DNA of 64,000 nt, from contig NZ_CP060244.1 in assembly GCF_014672835.1 (NCBI RefSeq), positions 509,001 through 573,000 of the forward strand, read 5' to 3'. The stretch is from Entomobacter blattae. GTDB lineage: Bacteria > Pseudomonadota > Alphaproteobacteria > Acetobacterales > Acetobacteraceae. Numbering within the stretch: the first letter of the stretch is position 1; the number at the start of each line of letters is the position of its first letter. Below the pieces are notes generated by a model, which did no database searches, was not told the DNA's origin, and worked only from the letters and a program-made list of their open reading frames with translations. A program made the position numbers and the translations under genes. This document shows positions 38,924-46,529 of this stretch, piece after piece.

Positions 38924-41203
38924 TCAGCGTCTTGAAGATTTTATTATTTTTCTACTCCCCTTCATGCTCTTTTTAACTCCAGATCTCACAAGACCGAGCT
39001 GATCGTAAATAAAGGCATAATAATCGGCCATTTGCCCAATACTATAAGATAACCCATTCCCATGACCTGTGCTCTCGCTTACCGAGAGATAAACTGGAAA
39101 ACCAGATGCTGTTGCAGCCTGGAGCCGTGCAGTCATTTTACGGGACTGTTCTGGACTGACCCTTCCATCGTAAAGCCCCATCATCAGCAATACAGCAGGG
39201 TAAGACTTACCCTCGGTAATGTTTTGATAGGGAGAATAAGTTTTCATTTTTTCATAATTACTCTTGTTTTCTACCGTCCCCAATTCAGTGGCATTAAAGG
39301 CTCCATTAGGGCTATATTCCGCATGCAGGAGATCATAAATTCCTTCTAGGCCAACAACTGCCCTAAAAGAGGTCGGCTCCTGTGTCAGAGCAGCCCCGAC
39401 TAATAATCCCCCATTACTGGCCCCAATAATGGCCAAATGCTGTGGGGAGGTATAGTGCTTTTGTACCATATAATGCGCTGATGCCAAAAAATCATCAAAA
39501 ACAGTCTGTTTTTTTTCCAATTGGCCCATCTGATGCCACAAGGCCCCGTACTCCGCCCCACCGCGCAAGTTTGCCACCACATAGATCCCCCCGGCCTCTA
39601 CCCATTGTTTAACACCAATACCTGCAAAATGAGGCACTAAGGATATTCCATATCCTCCGTAACCACACAGGATAGCGGGGGTCTCCTTATTCAGCTTTCG
39701 GCCCTTCTTACGAAGAATATTTAAAGGGATTTTCGTGCCATCTTTACTAAACGCAAACTCCCTTATAACGTCTATATCCTTAAAGCTTACGGGGGTTTTC
39801 TGGACCAGCTTTGTTTTTTCTGATTTGCCCTTTTGCTCATCATAACGAACAATCGCTTGCGGAGTAAGGTAAGTTTCCTCAGCATATAACACCTGCCCTT
39901 TCCGTGTAGAAACGATATCGGAAACGGAAGCGATTTTCCCTACGGGCAGCATACCTTTTGGTTTCCCATTATGGGTATAAATACCAACCCGAACCGGGCC
40001 ACCATCCAGCATTTTAAGATAGAGATTATCGGCTGTAACAACGATAGCCGCCCCTCCAAGCTCTTCTTCCCCCTGAATGGCATAGTCCGATTCAGGAATT
40101 AGCAATCTGGCACGACTTAACAACAAATCAGCTGCAGAACCATCCAGAGACATTGCCAGAATCTTCCCTTTAGGGGCATGATCGTAAGAGAGAAGATACA
40201 ACACATTATCGGGCCCAATTGAAGCGGCAGTTACATGATCGGCAAAATGGGTAATCTGGCGGATATGGCCACGCGAATCCATAACATAATGAGCAAATTC
40301 TCCCCCATCGCCATTCTCAACGGAAATCAGCGTATAAAGGGCATTCTGGCTGTTATCCAGCCGGATTTCTGCTATTTTTGGCAGATCACGACCAAAAACA
40401 TACCTATCTTCTCCATCCTTTTTTCCTAGAGAATGGTACCAGATTTGCTGGTTAAAATATTGCCGCTTATTGGAGAGGTTTCCCTCCGGATAACGTGTAT
40501 ACCAAAACCCAGTGCTATCCGCCCGCCAAGCCACACTTCCCCCCGCAGTAGGGTATTGAACATGAGAAATGGGGACTTCCTTGGTTTCTTTTCCCGTTCT
40601 GGCATCAAAAATATGAAGTTCTCCGATTTCACTTCCATTCTTAGAAAGGGAGACCGCCACCCATTTACCATCAGGCGAAGGCACAAACCAATCAATAGCA
40701 GTATGACCTGAAGGATCCAAAAGATTGGGATTTACGCTTACAATTTGAGTGTGGGGATCTGCAGAAAGATCCATATTGACAATCACAGGCTGTTGGTAAG
40801 AAGGAAGGCGTGTTTGGGCAAACACTCTTTCCCCTGCCACACGTAGTCCTTTCCAACCGCCGGAGGTTTGGGTAGCTGCAGCCATGAAACGAGTATAAAG
40901 TTTTTTGCGCTGCGGCAAAGAACTAAGGTAGGTTTGGGTACGCCTATTCTGGGCTTTATCCCAAGCCTTTACCTCTGGGCTAGAGGAGATCCCTAACCAT
41001 GGATAGGGATCTGTTACCTTATCCCCAAAAAAATTTTCTTCCACAGGCTGGATTGTGGTCACAGGAGCGGTTTGATCTGCCGCATAGACCACTTCCCCTT
41101 TATAGGCCATTCCCAGCAAACCTAAAGCCCACACGATTAGAACATTTCTGTATTGACGCACACCTGATCCTTTTATTCCCAGTCTCATTTCCCTATGAAG
41201 CAC
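38924..41203 (-). CDS. Prolyl oligopeptidase (S9A), exported
   Basis: A 759-residue prolyl oligopeptidase. A hydrophobic segment at residues ~18-40 ending in VVYAADQ suggests a signal peptide and periplasmic location. The beta-propeller half is followed by the alpha/beta hydrolase domain with nucleophile GASNGGLLVGAAL (Ser ~598), Asp in YDGRVSP (~680) and His in TGHGNG (~712). It cleaves after proline in short peptides. The start is uncertain: GTG at 41203, or ATG at 41188. Together with the tricorn and DegP-type enzymes it suggests active envelope peptide turnover. Confidence 0.9.
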   Translation of the reverse strand: MLHREMRLGIKGSGVRQYRNVLIVWALGLLGMAYKGEVVYAADQTAPVTTIQPVEENFFGDKVTDPYPWLGISSSPEVKAWDKAQNRRTQTYLSSLPQRKKLYTRFMAAATQTSGGWKGLRVAGERVFAQTRLPSYQQPVIVNMDLSADPHTQIVSVNPNLLDPSGHTAIDWFVPSPDGKWVAVSLSKNGSEIGELHIFDARTGKETKEVPISHVQYPTAGGSVAWRADSTGFWYTRYPEGNLSNKRQYFNQQIWYHSLGKKDGEDRYVFGRDLPKIAEIRLDNSQNALYTLISVENGDGGEFAHYVMDSRGHIRQITHFADHVTAASIGPDNVLYLLSYDHAPKGKILAMSLDGSAADLLLSRARLLIPESDYAIQGEEELGGAAIVVTADNLYLKMLDGGPVRVGIYTHNGKPKGMLPVGKIASVSDIVSTRKGQVLYAEETYLTPQAIVRYDEQKGKSEKTKLVQKTPVSFKDIDVIREFAFSKDGTKIPLNILRKKGRKLNKETPAILCGYGGYGISLVPHFAGIGVKQWVEAGGIYVVANLRGGAEYGALWHQMGQLEKKQTVFDDFLASAHYMVQKHYTSPQHLAIIGASNGGLLVGAALTQEPTSFRAVVGLEGIYDLLHAEYSPNGAFNATELGTVENKSNYEKMKTYSPYQNITEGKSYPAVLLMMGLYDGRVSPEQSRKMTARLQAATASGFPVYLSVSESTGHGNGLSYSIGQMADYYAFIYDQLGLVRSGVKKSMKGSRKIIKSSRR

Positions 41204-41406
41204 GTTACTTATTAACCAGACTTATTAACCAGCTGTTTTAAGTATCGTTCATTTCATAAATGAAATTTTTACTTCACTATAAAATTTTAATATTTTTATC
41301 GATATTTATTAAACAATAAATAATTCCGATTATTTAAATAAAAAAAGCTTCATAATCCAATATTTTCTACAAAAATGGCCAGAACACTCTTGACTTTGTT
41401 TTTATA

Positions 41407-41425
41407 AATAAGAATTAATCTCAAT
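41407..41425 (+). promoter_or_regulatory. Candidate Fur box upstream of the siderophore receptor
   Basis: AATAAGAATTAATCTCAAT matches a classic Fur-box form (AATGAGAATCATTCTCATT) at 15 of 19 positions by hand alignment and lies 42 bases before the receptor's ATG. It predicts iron repression. An Irr/RirA-type site is an alternative in alphaproteobacteria. Confidence 0.5.
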
Positions 41426-41466
41426 TAATATTCTGTTACTATTTACAACCCAAACGGTCTATACCA

Positions 41467-43785
41467 ATGAAAAAAAAAATTTCTGACCATCTACTTTCTC
41501 ACTGTGCAACTAGCACCTTGGCCTTGGTTTTCTTGTCGTGGTCAGGAATAAGTTTTTATACTTTTCCAGCTTGGGCCCAGCACCCGCATCATAACCATAA
41601 AAAGAAACGTTTGGGTATTAAACACACTTCCAATAATACGGGAAAAGAAAAATCTGCTTCCCAAAACCTCCCGGTAGCTACTGCTACAAACAGCGAACAA
41701 CCTGCTTCACAAGCAGCCCAATCCACAGAACATGTTGTTATTCGAGCCACCAAACCTGTTTTTGTAGCCACCACTTCCTCTTCGGCCACAAAAACCAGCA
41801 CCCCTCTTATTGAAACCCCCGAATCCGTTTCCGTTGTCACCCGTGAGCAAATGGACATGCAAAATGCTCGCTCCATTAATGAGGCCTTGCGGTATAGTTC
41901 AGGCGTTGTGGCTGACCTACGCGGGGGAAATAGCCGATATGACCAATTATCTATCCGTGGGTTTATTGAAGGTACGGCTGGTGCCTCAGAATATCTGGAT
42001 GGGCTAAAACTCTTCGGCGGAGGAGGATTCGCCACCCAACAAGTCGATTCCTATCTTCTAGAGCGTATTGACGTACTGAAAGGCCCACCTTCTGTAGTCT
42101 ACGGGCAGAGCAACCCTGGAGGGATTGTAGCTCTTACCAGCAAATGGGCCAACGGTAAGCGTGTGAGAGAAATATCACTTGAGGGCGGGAATTTTGATTA
42201 TGGGCGCGGAACTTTCGATATTGGGGATAAAATCCCTGGCTCTTCTGACTTCTCCTACCGTTTGGTAGGGACAGCCACTCGCCAGAATGGCTATGATGGA
42301 TATACCAGATCAGAGCGTTATACTTTTGCTCCTTCGGTTAATTACAAACCCAATGAAGATATCAACCTTACCCTTTATGGCCGTTACCAAAAAGACCCTA
42401 CCAGCGCGAGTTATCAGGTCTGGCCAACTCAGGGTACCGTTCTACCAGGCTTGTTTAATTTTAGCCCCGGGTTTTACACGGGAGATCCTAATTATAACAA
42501 GTTTGACCGTACCCAGTCTTCGGTAGGCTATAACTTCGACTACCAATTTCATCCCGACTGGGTTTTACACTCCATGGCACGTTATGCCAATGTGGGAACG
42601 AATTATAATGAGCTTGGTGTTTCAGGTGATCCGTTTCTTGACCCACAAGGATCAGGCGATATTTTACTCAATCGTTATGCTTACGGTGCCAAAGAACATT
42701 TTGATACTATAACCCTAGAAGAACGCATTAACGGCATTGTTTATACAGGAAATGTAAGGCATGATGTGCTGGTTGGAGTAAGCTGGCAGAATTTGCGAGA
42801 CAGCTATAACTATGCTTTTAATTTTGCAGGCATCCCCGCTTTAAACCTTACTCACCCTATTTATGGCATGACCGTTCCCATTGCAGCCCCTAGCGGTATC
42901 TTTGGCACCTCCACCAACCAAGAAGGAATCTTTGTACAAGACCAGGCTAGTTTTGAAAATTGGCACTTCCAATTTGGCTTTCGGAAGGACTGGTCCAAAA
43001 TCAACACACGAGACCAGTCCTCGTCCCAAGCCACGGCTGTCAATACTAATGATGAGGCCATTACCTACCGGGGGGGAATCCTCTATAAATTTGATGTGGG
43101 TGTAGCCCCCTATTTTAACTATGCCCAGTCTTTTCAACCCTTACAAGGTACAGATTATCAACACAGCCCTTTCAAGGCCACTCGTGGCGAACAATATGAA
43201 GTAGGGGTAAAATTTCAACCCAAAAGTTTTAAAAGTTTCATGACAGTTGCCTTTTACGACTTAACACAAAGCAATATCCTTACAACTGACCCGCTCCATC
43301 CCAATTTTAGTATACAATCTGCTGAGCAGCGCTCGCGCGGGGTGGAGCTTGAAATCCATGCCTCCCTTACGGATGATATTAACCTGATTGCCGCTTATAC
43401 CAACCAGTCTGTCAAGCTCACTAAAGGGGAATATGAGGGCGTACGTCCTACCCAAATCCCAGCCCAGTTTGCCTCTTTTTACGGCACATATACCCAACCT
43501 GATGGGCCAGCCAAAGGATTAGGCCTTGGGGTAGGGGTACGGTATATAGGCAATACCAATGGAGATTTAACCTCCCAGTTCCAGACGCCTGCTTATGCGT
43601 TAGTGGATGGTCAGATCCATTATAATGTAGGCAATGCCGATGCGAGGTTTAAAGGTATGAATCTTCAACTTTCAGCCCAAAACCTTCTAAACAAACATTA
43701 TATTACCAGCTGTTATAGCTCCAGCTTTGGATGCTCCTTTGGTCAAAGTCGCACCATTATTGGCCGAGTAACCTATAACTGGTAA
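41467..43785 (+). CDS. TonB-dependent siderophore receptor
   Basis: A 772-residue outer-membrane receptor of the FpvA/FhuA class. A signal peptide covers residues ~1-38 (STLALVFLSWSGISFYTFPAWA). The plug starts at TPLIETPESVSVVTREQM (~117) with the conserved SIRGFIEGTAG, LERIDVLKGPPSVVYGQSNPGG (~195) and SLEGGNFDYGRG. The rest is a beta-barrel ending in the terminal aromatic RVTYNW. Xenosiderophore uptake is likely; the ligand is unknown. Upstream is a Fur-box-like site; downstream and convergent is the PepSY/DUF3325/DUF3649 operon. Confidence 0.92.
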   Translation: MKKKISDHLLSHCATSTLALVFLSWSGISFYTFPAWAQHPHHNHKKKRLGIKHTSNNTGKEKSASQNLPVATATNSEQPASQAAQSTEHVVIRATKPVFVATTSSSATKTSTPLIETPESVSVVTREQMDMQNARSINEALRYSSGVVADLRGGNSRYDQLSIRGFIEGTAGASEYLDGLKLFGGGGFATQQVDSYLLERIDVLKGPPSVVYGQSNPGGIVALTSKWANGKRVREISLEGGNFDYGRGTFDIGDKIPGSSDFSYRLVGTATRQNGYDGYTRSERYTFAPSVNYKPNEDINLTLYGRYQKDPTSASYQVWPTQGTVLPGLFNFSPGFYTGDPNYNKFDRTQSSVGYNFDYQFHPDWVLHSMARYANVGTNYNELGVSGDPFLDPQGSGDILLNRYAYGAKEHFDTITLEERINGIVYTGNVRHDVLVGVSWQNLRDSYNYAFNFAGIPALNLTHPIYGMTVPIAAPSGIFGTSTNQEGIFVQDQASFENWHFQFGFRKDWSKINTRDQSSSQATAVNTNDEAITYRGGILYKFDVGVAPYFNYAQSFQPLQGTDYQHSPFKATRGEQYEVGVKFQPKSFKSFMTVAFYDLTQSNILTTDPLHPNFSIQSAEQRSRGVELEIHASLTDDINLIAAYTNQSVKLTKGEYEGVRPTQIPAQFASFYGTYTQPDGPAKGLGLGVGVRYIGNTNGDLTSQFQTPAYALVDGQIHYNVGNADARFKGMNLQLSAQNLLNKHYITSCYSSSFGCSFGQSRTIIGRVTYNW

Positions 43786-43790
43786 ATCTA

Positions 43791-44126
43791 TTATAACTGG
43801 AAAAAAAATATCGGTATCCATAATAGGGCCGGCACAACGTACCACCCGGCCCTTCGAGCTGCCATCGGAAAGAAAGCCAATAACACGCTCCAGCAGCAAG
43901 CGGCTATACTTTGCACTCCGATCCAGCACAGCAAGCCCGTAACTTTTAACGACAACACAGCAACCCCCATTCCTCCAGCGGTCAGACATAGAGCATAAAT
44001 TAAAATTATGCTTTGCCTGCCAAAGGGAAGGGTAGGGGCACGCATCTGCCTTAAAGGTTTAGCCATACACCATGACAAAGCATGGCATGCCCCAAAGCAT
44101 AAAAGAAAAATAACCACAAAAGCCAC
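43791..44126 (-). CDS. DUF3325-like small membrane protein
   Basis: A 111-residue protein with three to four hydrophobic helices (MAFVVIFLLCFGACHAL, IILIYALCLTAGGMGVAV, GLLCWIGVQSIAACCW, VVPALLWIPIFFF). Its size and its place after a PepSY protein match DUF3325, a small inner-membrane protein found in iron-uptake clusters. Function unknown. It begins 3 bases after the PepSY gene ends and terminates 5 bases from the convergent receptor gene. Confidence 0.6.
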   Translation of the reverse strand: MAFVVIFLLCFGACHALSWCMAKPLRQMRAPTLPFGRQSIILIYALCLTAGGMGVAVLSLKVTGLLCWIGVQSIAACCWSVLLAFFPMAARRAGWYVVPALLWIPIFFFQL

Positions 44127-44129
44127 ACT

Positions 44130-45728
44130 CTATTCCCCGCTGACCAAGGAAGAGGAATGACTCATAGCCTGATCAGAAACCGTCTGACCAGAAACTGGCG
44201 GACGAGATCCCTTGCTGGTGGGTTTTGACTGGGGGACTCCGGTCTGCAAGCTTAACCCAATCAGTAGGCTAACGCTCCCTATCAGACAGGCTGTTCCATC
44301 AACAGCCCAAAAAGCCAAGGGAACATAGCCCGTTGCCAGATCAACAGGCAGCAAACCAAAGCTTAAGCCACTCAATAGAAATGCCAAACTCCTCCCAGTC
44401 TTTTGCCAGCCTTTCAGGAAGGTCACAACCAAACCATAAATCCCAACTCCACCCCACAAAAGGAAAAACCCTAATGTTTCCACTGTCATTCTTTCCGGCA
44501 ACCAAAGGGGAAGCGTTGGGGGTAAAAAACGCGCAATCCATAGCAGCCCAGCACAAGCCACAGGTAACCCCAAAACAACACTCACCACCACTCCACCTTG
44601 CCACCTCATAAGAAGGCTTTGTTTACGAAGATCGTTCTTGAGAAGGGCGTTATTTTTTTTCTCCCGTTTATATACATAATAAAACAGGCCTGTTCCCATC
44701 ATAACACTACTGGCAAAAGCTGAGAGAAAATAAACCGCCCTAAAAGGATAAGGCAGCTGATTACCCATATGGGCCCCTTCTATTGCGCGGGGTAAAAACT
44801 GGGAAAAATCTTGCAATCGATTATGGGTATATTGCGTGGGAGAAGTTGTAGAAAATACCACAGAATCGCGAGTTATTGCCATTCTATGGGCTATGGCCTG
44901 GACAAAGGTCAGCTTCCCTTGCGATCTGAACTGAATAAACCCCACTCGGCCTAATAGGGTTTGGGCTGTTTGGTACATCTGAAACAAATCTTCTGGAGAA
45001 AGCGTGCCCCCATGCAGTGGGATAAATTTTTTTTCATGGTTCATACCATGATCAAAAATATGGCCTGGCCGATTATGCTGAGGAAAATGGAAATACGCGT
45101 GACGATGAAATACCATACCGCTATAAGCCATACCGGCCAAAAACGGGACAAAAATAATCCCTCCAATAATGTGAATATCCAGCCAATACCGCAACTTGGA
45201 GGCAAAAGGCCTGACCACGAACAAGTCAGACCATAAAAAAGGCCAATGGGCTATAAAGCCGGTTACGATAAGCACAATAAACCATAGCCCAAAAAACCCA
45301 CAAATCCATTTGGCCCAAAACCGCCCCATATGGAGCGTATAATGAAAGTCGAAAAAAAACTCACCGCCTACTGTCTCTCTTACCTGCAGGAGGTGGCCTG
45401 TTTGCGGGTGAAAGACCAAACCTGTAAAAACATGACCGTTAAAATGCTCTACTCGTAAAGGCCAGCTGCGCTGGGTAGGAAAAAGAACAATATTTTTTTG
45501 ACCTTTTTGATTTAAGGCCACAGCCTGCTGATAGGCCGCATAAAGCCCCATAGAAGAGACCTCTGGAGAACGAATCTGAGCGACTTCTGGCTGCATCCAA
45601 TCGTTTAGCTCCTGGCTGTAAATAGCGAGGGTGCCAGTAAGGGCCATACAGTAAAGAATTAATCCACAATAAAACCCAACCCAGGAATGGAGCCACTGGA
45701 ATGTTCCGAGAAAATATGTCTTTACCAC
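44130..45728 (-). CDS. PepSY-associated TM helix protein (iron-uptake reductase-like)
   Basis: A 532-residue inner-membrane protein of the PepSY_TM family. It begins with a TM helix (LHSWVGFYCGLILYCMALTGTLAIY, His and Gly pattern), has periplasmic PepSY-like segments, and further helices near 150, 190, 350 and 390-500. Members resemble FoxB/PiuB-type reductases that release iron from siderophores in the periplasm. Conserved His residues in helices could bind haem. It overlaps the DUF3649 gene by 7 bases and lies 3 bases before DUF3325. Confidence 0.82.
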   Translation of the reverse strand: MVKTYFLGTFQWLHSWVGFYCGLILYCMALTGTLAIYSQELNDWMQPEVAQIRSPEVSSMGLYAAYQQAVALNQKGQKNIVLFPTQRSWPLRVEHFNGHVFTGLVFHPQTGHLLQVRETVGGEFFFDFHYTLHMGRFWAKWICGFFGLWFIVLIVTGFIAHWPFLWSDLFVVRPFASKLRYWLDIHIIGGIIFVPFLAGMAYSGMVFHRHAYFHFPQHNRPGHIFDHGMNHEKKFIPLHGGTLSPEDLFQMYQTAQTLLGRVGFIQFRSQGKLTFVQAIAHRMAITRDSVVFSTTSPTQYTHNRLQDFSQFLPRAIEGAHMGNQLPYPFRAVYFLSAFASSVMMGTGLFYYVYKREKKNNALLKNDLRKQSLLMRWQGGVVVSVVLGLPVACAGLLWIARFLPPTLPLWLPERMTVETLGFFLLWGGVGIYGLVVTFLKGWQKTGRSLAFLLSGLSFGLLPVDLATGYVPLAFWAVDGTACLIGSVSLLIGLSLQTGVPQSKPTSKGSRPPVSGQTVSDQAMSHSSSLVSGE

Positions 45729-46000
45729 ATAAACCCCACCAGAGCTGCCCCTGCCAAACCCATAAGACCTCCTATCACTTTACCACTGGCCAACAGCTTG
45801 CTCGCTGCAAGAAAAGAATACACACAGGGCAGCAATATAGGAAAAGCCATAACAGAGATAAGATAGCCCAACTCGCCAGGGCTTTCTGCCCATAACGACA
45901 TGGCCAGTATGACGCAATATCCAAGACACCAGGCTCCCCCATAGCTTATGACGATCGCGAGAAAAAAATGTATAGAAACGATAATGCTTTTCATTTTCAT
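45722..46000 (-). CDS. DUF3649-like small membrane protein
   Basis: A 92-residue protein with three hydrophobic helices (FFLAIVISYGGAWCLGYCVILAM, LISVMAFPILLPCVYSFLAA, GGLMGLAGAALVGFMW). It resembles DUF3649 proteins that open PepSY operons near TonB receptors. It is the first gene of a tight three-gene minus-strand operon whose members are inferred to work with the siderophore receptor facing them. Confidence 0.6.
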   Translation of the reverse strand: MKMKSIIVSIHFFLAIVISYGGAWCLGYCVILAMSLWAESPGELGYLISVMAFPILLPCVYSFLAASKLLASGKVIGGLMGLAGAALVGFMW

Positions 46001-46529
46001 TATCCAGTTTTAAATGACCCCCACCAGTGATAGGAGCTTACGAGACAACTTTAAAGCCTTTTTCTTACCCGCTTTCTTCCTTTCAGAAAGCCCGTCCTTA
46101 AAAAGCCCACTTCCTGGCACCTCTTAAGCATTTCGTCCTTGTTTTTCGTGACCAGTGAAGGGCCTGTGAAATGCTCTAGACCTAAAATACCCGACTGAAA
46201 CGATTCGAGTCATAAAGAGCAAAACCCCGCTCTATGAATTTTATAACAGGGCCATCGTTTTTTCCTTACATTTAACATTAAAACTATGTTAACGTTTATG
46301 ACATATATATAATGAGATAACCATAAAACATATTGTCTTTACCTTGCCCTGTATCAGCCTAATCGGTTGTTAACAGCGTAGGTTTTTGAAACTTGATTTA
46401 AATCCTGTGATTTTGAATCTTAATTTTTTTTAATTTTTCTTTTTTTTATCTTTTTTACGGACAACTACCCTTATAGTACTCCACACTAACAGTGGTAGAT
46501 CCTTTTATTTTTGGAAATGGATAACGCTC
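46001..46529. other. Divergent regulatory region before nirBD
   Basis: A gene-free stretch of 529 bases between the DUF3649 operon (minus) and nirBD (plus). It is AT-rich near the nitrite reductase gene. The only candidate site I see is an FNR/FixK-like half-conserved palindrome at 46393-46406. Confidence 0.4.
46393..46406 (+). promoter_or_regulatory. Weak candidate FNR/FixK-type box upstream of nirBD
   Basis: TTGATTTAAATCCT keeps eight of the ten defined bases of TTGATNNNNATCAA, 124 bases upstream of the nitrite reductase start. Oxygen-dependent control would fit nitrite reduction, but assimilatory enzymes are more often nitrogen-controlled. Confidence 0.25.

Noticed and set aside
41589-42035. 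148-codon ORF antisense to the siderophore receptor
   Set aside because: It lies fully inside a confidently identified gene in another frame, with no independent ribosome site.
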